A stretch of 64,000 nt of DNA from Tolypocladium sp. Sup5 PDA-1 (GCA_000750105.3 JPHH03000031.1:186001-250000); one strand, 5' to 3'; positions 1-11,626 are shown, counted from the stretch's first letter. Numbers and translations: made by a program. Notes: generated from the sequence alone by a model not told the origin.

Positions 1-479
1 CGGACTACGACTAGGGCAATCGTCCTTCGTACCCCGTACCTAATGCATGTCATGTCCAGGCTGCCTGATGCACCAACTTCAGGAGTCACCAATCGTGTCA
101 TCCAAGGCAATAAGTAGACTACGCGGGCCATGCAGGCGGCTCTGTGCGCTTGCAGGACAGGCACAGTTGACTCATTTTGTCATCTTGCTATCTGACGACT
201 GCCTTTTCTTGGCTCTAGGTGCTCGGCCACAGCTGTGCCAACGTGCTAAACACGCCCCGTCTCCGCAAACCATGAACCTTCTCTATAGGTAGGAGACACG
301 AAGTACCCCTGACCGTAACGCAGATGCATCTCTATCAAGTCCTCTTCGTCGCCGATCCTTCTCTCCCTCGGGGGATGCTCGTGTAAAAACGCCAACGTCT
401 ATTCGGCCATCTTTCGTCTGCCCGCCAACACCAGTGTACACGCTCCATTGATAACAACAACACCTCTTTACCGCACGCG
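1..479. other. Intergenic, downstream of the M16 protease gene
   Basis: No coding frame with recognisable protein character was seen on either strand. The stretch lies 3' of the minus-strand protease gene and probably holds its 3' UTR and terminator. I see no repeat or RNA gene. Confidence 0.5.
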
Positions 480-3400
480 TTATAACTTTGCATCCGTCTC
501 CTCAAACTCGCTCAGGTCCTTGACTGGTCTAGCTCCTAGGCTCGCCAGGAGACCGGCTTTGTATTGGCGGACGTCGATGATTTCTTGTGCAGCCGCAACA
601 GCCGAGACCCCGTTCGTTGTCGCTCCAGGAACAGAGTCCTGTGTCGTTTGGCCCAGACCCAATTCCTTCGCTTTTGAAGTGATCGAGTCCCTCTTGCCAT
701 CGGGCAGCCTCAGCTCCTCCTTGAGGTAGTTGTCAAGGAGGTCCAGGCTCTGCCGCTTCTCTTGTGGGATGTCTTTCAGTTCCAAGGATTGCAGAAGATC
801 GATGATCTTGAGGTCTAGTTCGCCAGCGCCACGGGCATGTAGATGGACAGATATGCGCGCTCGGCTGCTCGAGGACGGGCTAAAGAACTTGTTGTAAAAC
901 TCAATCATCTCAGGCTTGGTCAGCGGCTTAACGTTGACGGCATCAAGCTGGGCTGCGGAAACTGTTAGCATACATCTGCTCGCGCCGAGCCAGCCGTGTG
1001 GGTTACATACCTTGCTCGAAATCGTAGTACTCGTTGGAGATTTGCGTCCAGTGCCTGGACGTCTCTTGGTCGAGGTTCCTCAGCTTCTCCAGTCGCTTGA
1101 CAATGAGACTCCGCTTGTGACCCTCAAAGTCAGCATCACTCATCTTCTCCAGGGTCTGGCCGAACTGTGTCAAAAAGGCTTCAATGCGCTTGTCCAGGTA
1201 CTCCGGTGTCCTCTCGCTTTGCACCAGGAATCGGAAGCCGCAGGTAGTCGCAAAGTTTCGAATGCTCGAGAAGACAATGTATCCAAGCTGTTCCTTGGTT
1301 CTGAGTTGGTCAAACGCGGGCTCGTGAATCATCTGGTCCACCAGCAACGTCTTGGCGCGAGCGACGCGATCGCCTCTATCGCCGACGGAAAACCATGTCT
1401 CGATACAGTGGTTGACGTTTGCCGGGTCCTTGAGCGTCTTATTGAAGACGTAGTTGGACCCAGGTGGCAAGATGAGCGATCGGATGATGGGCCACTGAGA
1501 GCGAGGTAGAGTGCGAGGCTTGAGAGCCGACTCAACCATATCGGTCACCTTCAGGGCCTCGCCCTTGTACATGTTGCCATGCGCATACACCTCGATGTAC
1601 AGCTGAGCCAGCATCTGCTTGTGAAACAGCCTGACGGCGTCGACGGTGATGTTCTGCAGCTCTGCCGCGAGCTCCTCCACCACATAGTCGCGCTCCGCAT
1701 TTAGCCACGACATGATGTCGCCGACTTGTTGATAAGACGACTGCAGTTGCCAGTTCTCGTACCCACGGGTCAGGCGCTCCTTGACGATGTCGAATCGCTC
1801 GTCTTTGATGTCAAGGTCCCGCATGGTAACGGCGACCTGTTCCAACAAGACAGGGAGCTTGTCGTTGTATCCAGATATATCCAAAAAGAGGCCACGCGAG
1901 TCGAGTGACACGGTGTACTGCAAGCCAGCGAGCTCCGCGTCGTAAGAGTATTCCTCCAAGGCGTCTCGCACAAGCTCCGTGAATAGTCTTGCCTTGACGC
2001 TATTCTCGGCAGTGGCGAAAATGATGGGATTCTTCAGACTGACCATGACGTTGGCTCTCGGAACCCAGAACGTGTCGTCCTTCTTCCACCAGGTTCGGGC
2101 GTCCGAATCGTTTCGAAGGACGCGCGGAGCCAGTGCTGGCTCTGCAACTTCCTTCTTCTCCACCTCGAGCTTGTTTGGGATGAAGTTGTTCTTGTGTGGG
2201 AGGTGAAGCTCGGGGAGGCGTGCCGCAGCAGACAAAGCGATCGCCTGCGTCAATTGCGCCATCAGATCGCCCGGGACTTTTTCGTACCGATACTCCGTCC
2301 CGTACCACTTCTCCTTCTTATCCCAGTTGCCGGGGGAGTTTCGAGACACAATAACCATCCGCATGTTGTCGGGTCGGATCATGGACAAGGCATTCTCAAT
2401 TAGTTTGGCGTCAAAAATGCGCAGTCGGCTCTGGCCACTCAACAGCCACTCGCGGGGCAAGGGCTTTTGCATGACGGAACTGGTCCTGCTCGTAAATCGG
2501 CTGGCGGGAGTCTTCTGCCTGAACTTGAAGTCCACGTCCGCCATCCCCTTTTGCTCGTCGAAGATCCACTCCTGTGGAGGAGCTTCACGTAGAAGCGAAA
2601 CATATTGGAAGAAGATCTTTGCAATCTGCGGGTAGTTTTTCAAGCCCTAAACCCCATTCGTTAGCCCTGCATCTTATTTTCAGCTCTGGGAACGGCATAC
2701 CTCTTCGGTCAGTCGGATCGAAACGTCAAATATACCGGGGGTCCCGGGGCAGACGGGGTATGCGCCGGCAGACAAGCTGTTGGCCCATCCTTTGCTCTTG
2801 ATGTACGACATGACGCTGCCAGGACCCTCGTGGCCGATTAGATGGCTGATGTATCTGCTGGGTTGAGACTCGAACAGGGTCTCCTCATCGATGAAGGGGA
2901 AGATCAGGTTCAGCTCTCTCGAGTCCATGACGGGTTTCGCAAAGCACTGCGTGCCGAGGTCGACCGTACGGAGGGGCACGTCGTCTGTCCATCTGTTTGG
3001 CGGTAGCTTCTTGTTGACAATGGGAGAGAAGAGCTCCACGACCCATTTCTGGAGAACATCGAGAGGCTCGCGGCCAAGGACGACGAGCTTCATGCGATTG
3101 GCTGAGTAGTGCATGGCGTGGAACTCGATGAACTTGTCCCGCACATTGACGCCCTCGGATTCGGGCAGCGTCTTCAGGACCTCGAAGTTGCCGGTTGAGA
3201 AGTGGCAGTAGGGGTGTTTAGGGTTTGAGAGCGACTTCTCGAGCTGATGGAGTCGCCAGGTGTCGTTTTGCAAGTTCTTCTTGTTTTCAGAGTCGACGGC
3301 CCTCAGCTCCCGGTCGAGCGTGCTAGACAGGAACAAGGGCTCGATGAAGAACTGCGCAAAGCGGTCGAGGGCCTCGTGCAGAGGCGAGGGGTTAGTATCC

Positions 3401-3872
3401 GACGGGTCTTGGTCATTTGCCGGCTTGGCGGCCACGTCAAAGTAGTAATTGGTTGAGGTTGAGGCCGTGTAGGCGTTGGAGCTGCCAGAGTTGGCAGACA
3501 GGTACTGGCCGTACTCGTTTTCGATGGGGAACTTTTTGGTCCCCATGAATAGCAGCTACATGGTCGCCAATGTCAGTTTTCAATGGGAACGGAACCACAC
3601 AGCCGCGGGGTGTGGGAGCTGCTCACATGCTCTACCGCGTGGGCCATGCCAGGCATGCCGTCTTCGTCACTGAAGTTTCCAACATTGACGTCGAGGGCAG
3701 CGCTGGCCTTGTCCGTCTCCGGATCGTGGACCAGCAGGACCTCGAGGTCGTTCTCGAGGCGGACCACACGGTAGTCGCGGTCGTCTAGCGACGGCTTCTC
3801 CAGGCGGTCTGTCAAGACGACGACGGGGGCCTGGCGACCCGGCGCCGACCCGAGCGGCTGAGAGGACGGCAT
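480..3872 (-). CDS. Insulin-degrading enzyme-like M16 metalloprotease (Ste23/IDE family)
   Basis: Zinc metallopeptidase of the insulysin/Ste23 type, which degrades short peptides and in yeast helps mature a-factor. Four exons on the minus strand are 3872-3627, 3555-2701, 2646-1011 and 952-480. Introns of 54-71 nt have GT..AG ends. The predicted protein is 1069 aa, close to the family's usual 1000-1030. The inverted zinc motif HAVEH (residues 78-82) is completed exactly across the first splice junction, followed by the family block GTKKFPxENEY and, further on, the AVDSEN glutamate-ligand segment. The central and C-terminal M16 domains follow (FSVGDRGDR, RTKEQLGYIVF). The frame stays open upstream to another ATG at 4469, which would add 199 Pro/Ser/Thr-rich residues with a basic start. 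A longer, possibly organelle-targeted form is therefore possible, but I prefer 3872 from family length. Family assignment is secure. Confidence 0.93.
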
Positions 3873-5334
3873 TGTGCAGAGATGACGGTAGCCAGGCCAC
3901 GGGGGGGGAGGCGGGTGGTTCGTAGGGCGCGGAGGGAGTGGCAGAGGGAAGACAGGCGGAGGCTGCGGCGGGCGACGACGACGTAAATACTTGTACACCG
4001 ACGAGGGTCGGACCCGGGGCGCGTGAGCTCCGTGGTTCGCTGGCTCCTGCTCTGGCTCTGGCGCTGATGCTGGCGCTGGCGCTGGTGGGGGTGGGCGCAA
4101 GCCACTCGAGGGCGTCGAAGGTTGGGTCTGTGCGAACGATGCGGCTAGTGGACCAGAGATTTGGGAGAACGATCTGCTGGGGCTGGTCCTGGCTCTGCCG
4201 GTCGTGGTGGTCGCGGTGGAGGGCGAGGGCGAGGGCGAGGGCGAGGGCGAGGTGCTGGCGGACCCGGCTCTATTAGTAGTGGTGGTCGTAGTCCGAGTCG
4301 TGGTGTTGCTGGCCGTGAGAGCGAGTCGTGGCGTGCTGCCGTCGCAACGATGGAGCAGACGTGGTGCTGGTGCGTAATTCGGGGGCTCGACAAGCGACGA
4401 AACAAGCGGCGATGGTGCCAGCAGCAGGCGTTGACCGTGCGGACGTGTCTGCTTTATAGCCCGTAACATCGAGCACCACGCGCGCTCGCCGACTGTCCTC
4501 GGGTGGCCACGTAAGGTAACGTAGGCATGTAGGCACGGCAGGGAAGATACGGTGCGGTATGGGCTCTAGTTCGGTCTGGTGTCTCAAACGCAGTGAATGC
4601 TGGTGATGACGGACGGCAGCAAGTGATGGGACAGTGGCGGCAGCGGGCATTCATGGACGGATTGGATGGCGGTTTGTGGGTTCTTCAACTGCCTCCCGTA
4701 AGGTACTTCCATGCCTGTAAGCGGCAGCGCAGTGACTCTGTCCTCTACCTTACCTACCTAGGGCTGTCCAGTGTCACCCGACGTTGGCCGGGGCGCCAAT
4801 GGAGGGTCAGCGCAGCGGATGCCACCCTCTGGGCACTGCCTTGCACTGCAGGCCAACAAACGGGGTCGGCTATGTTCCATCCAACAAGGAACGGATGGAC
4901 ACCTCGACTTGTTTGTTCCGTCCGTCCCTCAGACGCCTGTGCCAAACCAGGCACCGCCAGGTACCTCGCTGGAGCCCTACGACGGCGGCGGTCAGCGAGC
5001 GGCTACAGCGTGGATCCAATGTCGTGGCTCTCCTGCGACAGCCGTCACCAGCAGCTCTGGATGCATCCCGATTCATGGATATTGTCCGGGGTAGCTCATG
5101 CATGCAGGGCCAGCAACCCCCGACCTCCAATCTGCATTGGGCATTAATATATGACTTTGCATGCGACGGCTGTGGTGTTTCCACAAACGGCAGCGCTGCT
5201 TGCTGTGCATAAACACGCTCAGGTACCTTGGCTTGCCCTGCGGGAACAAAGATCACCGTAATAGAAAATAGGTAGTGTGGACTGTGAGTTTGACCCCTAT
5301 CGCAACAGAAGAAATTCACATGCCGTGTAAGTTA
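3873..5334. other. Upstream region of the protease gene, including an in-frame low-complexity extension
   Basis: The part from 3873 to 4469 is an open minus-strand frame continuous with the protease, rich in Pro, Ser and Thr codons. It includes a (GGGCGA)n hexamer run at about 4220-4251 that reads as alternating Ser-Pro on the minus strand. It may be 5' leader or an alternative N-terminus. From 4470 to 5334 I see no gene; the overlapping open frames there have no protein-like composition. Confidence 0.5.
4220..4251. repeat. (GGGCGA)n hexanucleotide microsatellite
   Basis: About five copies of a six-base unit read directly in the sequence. On the minus strand it encodes a Ser-Pro run in the possible N-terminal extension of the M16 protease. 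Confidence 0.85.
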
Positions 5335-6055
5335 TTAACAATCATTGACGTCCTCTCGAACAATGACATTCCAGTTTCCCTGTGAGAAGGCCTGACCACG
5401 GACCCAACCACTAGCTGTACACATTTTAAGTATGTATTCAGCCCCATCAGCAATATAACCATAGGAGCCGAGCACAAATTCCTGGTTATTCTAAGGAGAA
5501 AAAGGTTTAGCTCTTGTTCGTCGAACTGGATTCGATAAAAGGCCACTGCACTTACGTCGTTGCACCACCAAATAGCAGATTTGAACGAACAGCTCACTCT
5601 GCCGCACTTGCCAGGGCCCGGCCCACTTCCAGGCCGGCCCTTTACGCCACGGAGGTGATCAACGCCGTCCCGTATCATCTCAACTTTAGCTTCATTCCAA
5701 TGATAAACCCCGCTGGCGCAATCATGTTGGAAGAACGTCGTCACTCGTTCATCAAGGCTTTTGCTATCTTCCTTAGAAGTGCCCTCAATATAAGTCTCAT
5801 GCCATTCAGGATTAATTTTGTTGATTTGAGCTTTGACCTGTTGAATAGTCCCATTGAATTTCATGGAAGGTTCTCCAGGGAAGACTTCAACGTCCCATTC
5901 GAGAATATCTACTCCATACTTATGAAGCGGAGCAGCAAGACCAAGAGCCTGTACATGCTATAATTAGCGCTGCCAGATATAATATAAGCTTAGTGCAAGT
6001 GTATTACCTGGTAGATAAGGAGTGGGAGTATGATTAGAGCCTTGAGAGTAGTCAT
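5335..6055 (-). CDS. Small cysteine-containing secreted protein (effector-like)
   Basis: Function unknown. Three exons are 6055-6008, 5948-5556 and 5490-5335, with introns of 59 and 65 nt; all exon phases are zero and the product is 198 aa. The N-terminus is a signal peptide: a Lys at position 5, then a hydrophobic stretch ending ALGLAA near residue 22. The signal codons are interrupted by the first intron. The mature part has six cysteines, including the block CGRVSCS..AIWWCND around residues 130-147 and a C-terminal NWNVIVRED..DC. I recognise this arrangement from widespread unnamed ascomycete secreted proteins but cannot give a biochemical activity. A TATA-like TATAAAAG lies about 60 bp upstream of the ATG. 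The gene borders an AT-rich, inverted-repeat-rich stretch, a setting often seen for fungal effectors. Gene structure is well supported; role is inference. Confidence 0.82.
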
Positions 6056-6109
6056 TGTAAGTAAGGCGCTTGCTAAATTTTGTTTTAACAAGTCGGCGCC
6101 TTTATCTTG

Positions 6110-6118
6110 CTTTTATAA
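6110..6118 (-). promoter_or_regulatory. TATA-like element upstream of the secreted-protein gene
   Basis: TATAAAAG read on the minus strand, about 55-63 bp before the ATG at 6055. It sits inside an AT-rich inverted-repeat zone, so it could be coincidental. Confidence 0.35.
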
Positions 6119-6962
6119 AGCTAAAGAAAAAGAGAAGAGCAAGATAGCGAGACATTGGGCCTTTATTAAGGCGCTCTGAGGCCTTTATAAAGCAGCTGCT
6201 CGGGGTCTTAGCCACTTTGTTAGAGCGCTAGTCCAGACCCCTGATCGGAAATGACACAACCATAAGAAGATGGAGGAAGACCAGGAGCTTTGATAGCATA
6301 TAGACATATAAGGGGACATGCAGGGCCGCTAGACCAGATAGACCCTCATCCCTTCATAGTCTTATCTTGGTTTTCTTCCCATTTTTTAAATTGCTTTTAT
6401 TGCCTCTTCCCGTTCTTTATCTCTTTGAATTACCATGTGAAAGTCTTGTTAGTCTGCTTGGGCAAGCACTGCCTTTTCTCTTACACGACGTCCCGTTGCT
6501 ATCGGTATGTTTGTTCTCCCTCAACAAACCACTTACACGGGCCACATACACGGGTCTGGGCCCGGGCCCGAGCCCTGTCACTTTTGTTAGTAAGTTAGAG
6601 ATAGAGTGCATCCCAACATACGCAGCATACAATGCAAGGTGAAGCAACAATGTAAGTCTCTGCCTTCCGGAGCCGGCCATACATTATGCAGTGACAAGCT
6701 CCCTGCCCAAACAGGAAGGGTTGGTCGCAGCATAGTAAGTTAGTTCGTCTGGGACGATAGTGACGAGTCGCTTTATGTATGTGGTTAAGCCCAAACAAAA
6801 GTAAATCAATCGATGCACGGAGGGCTCGCGGCACACGGCGCCACAAATGATGCTGGGCAAAAGAGTACGTAATAAACAGATCATTAATGTAGTTGCTTAG
6901 CCACGCATATAAAGGCAGGGCCATTCAGGCACAGCACGTACCTACATAGCGCGCTACTACGA

Positions 6963-7010
6963 GTTGCTAGGCTGCTAGCAGCAGGGCGCTGCAAGCGCTG
7001 CTAGGCTGCC
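6963..7010. repeat. Dense short palindromes (GCTGCTAGCAGC-like) in AT-rich island
   Basis: Within under 50 bases the motif GCTAGGCTGC occurs twice in direct orientation (about 6967 and 7000). It flanks self-complementary stretches around CTGCTAGCAG and AGCGCT..AGCGCT. The segment could form a compact hairpin. Its origin is unknown; a degraded transposon end is one possibility. Confidence 0.45.
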
Positions 7011-9411
7011 TTATAAACAGATGTAATGTGCAGGCTCGGTACATAAAGCGCCGATGCTAGCAGATCTTTTATCTTTGATCTGCCCTACGCAGATCATATG
7101 TTCTAGTCGGTAATGGCTTATAAGTGGTATATCACGTAAACTACATAATATTAAAGAATCTCTAGTGCGTATGTATTATTCTTATGAATTTCTTGTTAAT
7201 TAGGGTGTATAGCTAAACCGCGCACTGTGGGGCTTGTATCGTTTTGACCTTTGTGATCCTTGTGGGCTGTAGTTGGCCGCCGCACGGCAAGCCCACGGAT
7301 ACGGCTTTGGTCTGGGCAAACAGACGAAACAACCCTGCATGCTGGCCACTTATGCTGGCCATGCCGCCGTGCTCCATGCAATGCTGCAAACAGCACTCGC
7401 TGGTGGCAGCTGCTGTTACTTATCACCTTGGCACCTCAGCCAACCTGGAAGTCACTGCGCGCAGGCAGCAGCCCGGGCTTGTGGCATGTAGATGGCGATG
7501 CAAGGACCGATAACGGCTGCCCCTGGCCGTGCACAGACAGGCTGGAGTCGGTGAGCCCTCAGCGACCCCTGCGGGATCGATTGGCCGCGCATCGCCCGGA
7601 TGCATCCTCGACACCACCCGCAACGGCTGTCTTGACTCTGGAGCGTCTGCAGCACGCACAGCGGTGCGTTGCGGCAACCTGGAACTCTCTCTGCATTGGG
7701 CGACGTGGACGCAGCACTTCGTACAGGCACCAATGCGTACCTCACTCTGCGTGCCAACCAGAGCAACTCGGAGGGAAACGAAACGGGATTCCGCCTGCCC
7801 TCCTCGCTTCCCTCTTCCCTTCGCCCTGTTCCACCGCATCGATGATGACATGGAGCTGCGCACCCGTGACGGACGCCAGCTGTGGTGTGGACTGTGGAGT
7901 CTCTCTCACTGTCGGCACGTCGTTGCCCTCGCCTCGCCTAACCTCGCCTCGCTGGTCCCCGCCCGGCGTCTCGGGACTTGGACCGACGACGGATACGGCA
8001 TGGCCTACCATTGCCAGATGGCGTGAAACATGGATCTCAGCCGGACTGAGACTCAAGCCTCGCCTCGCCCATGCCGATGGGACGACGGGGCCAGCGACCC
8101 GGCCGGCTGGAGATTCCAGTCCAACGTTGCGAGTGCGAGCTCATCGACATGCGTACATGCCCTGCTTGTTCATCAGATAGGGTACAGGCATTTAACCCAG
8201 TCCTATGGAGAGGAGAGCGCGGAGCAGCCCGTACGGTTCATCCCAGTCCCACCCTCCCCGCCGCGGGCCCCATTCTCATGGGAGCTTCCGTTGGCGGTGC
8301 CGAGCAATATCGCCAGCACAAAAGTCCAGACATACATATGTAGGGACCTAGCGCACGGTATCTTGCGTACATAGTTGCACATGCAACCGACGACACAGCT
8401 CCAGTTGTCATATGCTCCAGATACGCACCGCCATAGGTCCCCTAGCCTGATGTAATCCGTGACATTGTCGGCCAAGATCCGGTGTCCTCGACGTCCTCCT
8501 TCACATGAAGCCCGGTGCCCAGGCCCCGTCACGTTGGGCGTGCCGCGAGCAAGACGCCACAACTGTCCGTGATATACCATGTGGCAGGAAATGGCCTCGT
8601 GCCACCATTGGCCTCGACCTGACGTCGGAGCAGGAAATGGGCGCGCCCAGAGGACCCTGAACCAGGCCGTTCCGAGACCAAACTGCCGGGCCTCGCACAC
8701 ATGGCACCCCAACAGCTCCCGCCGTTTGCTATCACATCGCAACCTCGGTCCATGGCACGTCATTCAACACGCCACTTTCGCTCTCTTGTTACAGACAAGC
8801 CCGACAGACAAACAACGTCACAGTTCGTCTTGGGGACAGAGCGAAAAAGCGGTCTCCTGTGCCCTTTGCCCGTGGCGGTCTGGACATGCAACCGGAAACC
8901 TGCAACCGGAAACCTGCAAGGGCGGCTCGTGTCATGGCCGAGTCATCACCAACCACCACGTTGACAGCTGTGCTGCGCTGTGCTGCTCCAACTATTCATG
9001 CAAAATGACGCCCCTTGGTCCCAAGCTCGGCATGCGCTAAGCATTCCCATCAAGGTTTGTGTGTGGCCAACTCGGGCCAAACGGGGACCAGGGCCCTTGT
9101 CGGCGTGCATCCCGGCCCATGTCAAGTGAGTGTGAGCGTGGGCTGCACGCACGCATCCGCAGATCGTGCCATTGAGTCGGGCTCCCATCTCATCTCGTCA
9201 CGGCCCAACACTGCGAGACAACAGCCGGACAAGACGGGGCTGGCTGCCCGCTGCGACGAGTGGCCAAGAGCCTGCTTGGAAAGATGCTCCAAGGTTGATG
9301 TCGCGAGAATCCTCCGCCGGATATGCAACCCCCGGATCGCTGCATGTGCTGTGACGCTAGCACGGAGAATTTCACGAATTATTAATGCCATACTCGTCCT
9401 TTGCCTAAGAC

Positions 9412-9430
9412 ACGAGTACGAGTACGAGTA
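9412..9430. repeat. (ACGAGT)n short tandem repeat
   Basis: Three copies of a six-base unit in an intergenic stretch. No function is evident. Confidence 0.7.
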
Positions 9431-10403
9431 AGGAAACCAACGACGTTTGCTGAGTCGTCATTGGCCAACGGATGCAGCCTGCGTCCTGTCTCGTCCACCG
9501 AGGCGGCGTTCACGGTCACCGTCCCTTCACTGACAAGCAACTTCACCATTCAGGCCATCAAGGTGTCCCGGTCCTTGCCCATAATGCGGCATTAATATAG
9601 CTGTATGGCGTACGTATGTATTTCGTAAAACAGTGCCTCCTTCAACTCTCAACAAGAGGGCCTGGCCCAACAACGCAGCGCGTCGCTCCTAGTCCGAATG
9701 CGTGAGCCACCTTCGTCCCTGGCTGCTGCGTTGGTACGGAGTATGTACGTATGCCTCTTCCGCCAGTGCCACGGTGGACTCGAGCTGAACTGAAGGAAAC
9801 ACCACGGAACCCCGAACCCTGAGCCCCAGCCGCGTTGAAAATGCTGCCCGTGTCGTCGAGCCGATATTCTTCCCAGGCACCGAGAAAACGCTGACGGATG
9901 GGGCGGCACTCGCTAGCTCCTATGCAATATTACTTGATAGCCGGATTGACCTCGCGACCAAATGTCGCTGTTGGACCTGTCTAGCTTTCGATAAAACCAA
10001 GGAAGGGAACAGAATGGGCTCCTCCTTTCAACTACCGCTATACTCGTGCCCCTGACATTTCAGGCAGCTCATCATGGCGCCACTGGTTTTGCAGTCTCGA
10101 GTTGCGCGAGGGCTCGAGCGTACCCGGCCGAGACACCACATGAGCAAGTGAGCAGGGCATATCCGTATATGCAGAATGTGTCTTCGATGGTTCATCTCAC
10201 TTGCACGAAGCCTGTCGGCAGATATGTCAATGGGCATTTCTGGTCGTCGCGCAGCAAACGAGCCAAAGTGGCATGGTTCACCCATGGAAGCAGAGGCGTC
10301 TGTGAACGCGGCGCGGCGCGTACAAATCCAGCGGATATTAGATCTCACTTGAGATCACAACGGGCCACGGCTCACGGGGAACGAAACTCCAGCTTCTGCC
10401 GGC

Positions 10404-11271
10404 TCACGATTTCCGCACCGATTGCCCAGAGCGTCGTTTCGGACAGTCCGACGCCTTGTGACCGGCTTGATGGCAGTTGTGGCAAGTGACGCCTTTGGCG
10501 TTTGTTGGCGAGCCGAAAGAGTTGTTGCCACCCGCAGAGATTGACACCAGCTGGGTCGGGCGGACATCCTTCTTCTTTCTCTTATCGCGGAACTCCTTGG
10601 CTCTGGCACCCTCCCCGCCGTGTCTTGATCGTGACTGCGAACGCGATCGATTCTGTGCCAGGGGCGAATCGGCAGCCTCGCTGGAGTGTCTGCTCTTACG
10701 CTTTCGCTTGGGCTCGTCGCTCTCGTCAGAAGACTGGTCGTCGGAATCGCCATCTGCAGATTCATGTTTCCGGTCCGACTTCTGCAACTCGGTTAGCTTC
10801 GCGGTTGGATGCTTGCGCATGTTGATCTAGACGTGCCTTGTTTCCTGTTTTCTCGACACGTTTTGTTGAAGTTCGGCCCTTGGCTGGTGCGTCTTCATTG
10901 TCCCCCGATTCGTCTGACGAGTCCATGTCGCCATAACCGACGTAGACGATGTTTAGCGACCGAGATGTTGTTTCCCCAGCCTTCGCCTTATCCAATGTAT
11001 TGCTCAAGACCCAGTGCGTGTCGGCAGATGAGTGCGTTGCAAGCGCCGCTTGGCGGGTGGCTTCTTCGCCATCCAGCGCTGCCTGGATGAGGGCTTGGTC
11101 GATGTTGGCGTTAATTCGAGACTCCGCGAAAGAGCCCTTTAATTTTCGCTTCTTCGAAGAAGGTGCCTCTGAGTCGGGCGATCCTGCAGATGAAGCTGAC
11201 GCGGCGGCTCTCTGCATGAACTTCATCGTCAAGAGCCTCGACGAGACTCCCTTTGGGGTTTCTGGAGCCAT
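10404..11271 (-). CDS. Mpp6-like nuclear exosome cofactor with C-terminal CCHC zinc knuckle
   Basis: The N-terminus carries the signature of M-phase phosphoprotein 6 (SSRLLTMKFMQRA, near residues 9-21), which links Rrp6/Mtr4 to the nuclear RNA exosome. A basic Lys/Arg cluster and a WVL segment follow. Exon 1 (11271-10858) ends in one frame and the C-terminal half is in another. The most consistent join is a 76-nt intron (10782-10857) with a GCTAAC branch site and TTGCAG acceptor but a weak GTCGAG donor. Exon 2 (10781-10404) is acidic, then Arg/Ser-rich, and ends with a zinc knuckle C-x2-C-x4-H-x4-C (C238, C241, H246, C251). Predicted length is 263 aa, longer than yeast Mpp6, which has no zinc knuckle. 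A one-base error instead of an intron cannot be excluded. It is divergently paired with the complex I gene to its right. Confidence 0.78.
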
Positions 11272-11626
11272 GGCTGGCGGTTGCGAAGATGGCAGTCCTT
11301 GATGGCCAAAATTCTGAGCAACTGCGAGCGCGTGTCGACGAGATGTTGGTGACTCTGCCCTTGCAGATCGTTTATAGCATCGGTGGAGGAATTGCGCGAG
11401 AGGGTGCAATGGTTTTCGCGCGAGAAGACTGGTTGTTCGTACGGATAGGGTCGAATGTTTTCTGTAGAAGCTTGCGCCCTTGTGCCAACTGTTTTGGTCT
11501 GCTCGGAGACACCTTAATCCGGTGGAGCCTCCGTATCCTCCGGCTGCTCCTCCCAACTTCAGACTTGAACAGCCAGCGTCTCCAACATCGAAACCAATCA
11601 CCAGCCCGATTCACGACGGTCGCGTC
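11272..11626. promoter_or_regulatory. Bidirectional promoter region, Mpp6 / NDUFS6
   Basis: 355 bp separate the two divergent start codons, so both genes must draw their core promoters from this segment. I see no clear TATA box. Confidence 0.5.

Larger units (their letters stand above)
6056..10403. other. 4.3-kb gene-poor stretch with AT-rich, inverted-repeat-rich left part
   Basis: No protein-like frame was found on either strand; the longest open frames lack recognisable motifs. From about 6060 to 7200 the sequence is noticeably AT-rich. It repeats short motifs such as CCTTTATAA and GGCGC, carries a 9-bp inverted pair (6103-6111 with 6138-6146), and has dense GCTGCTAGCAGC-like palindromes at about 6963-7010. 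This looks like a decayed mobile element or repeat relic, but I cannot identify terminal repeats or a transposase. From about 7200 to 10400 the composition returns to GC-rich, with only a short (ACGAGT)n run at 9412-9430. Confidence 0.5.

Noticed and set aside
6595..6924. Minus-strand frame in the AT-rich island considered as a transposase remnant
   Set aside because: No catalytic or zinc-finger motif, no flanking terminal repeats recognised, and surrounding frames full of stops. I keep the island only as a possible relic.
7260..8180. 306-codon open frame in the gene-poor stretch
   Set aside because: Composition rich in Arg, Pro, Ser, Trp and Cys, as expected for chance frames in GC-rich DNA. 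No motif was found, and overlapping frames on both strands are similarly long.
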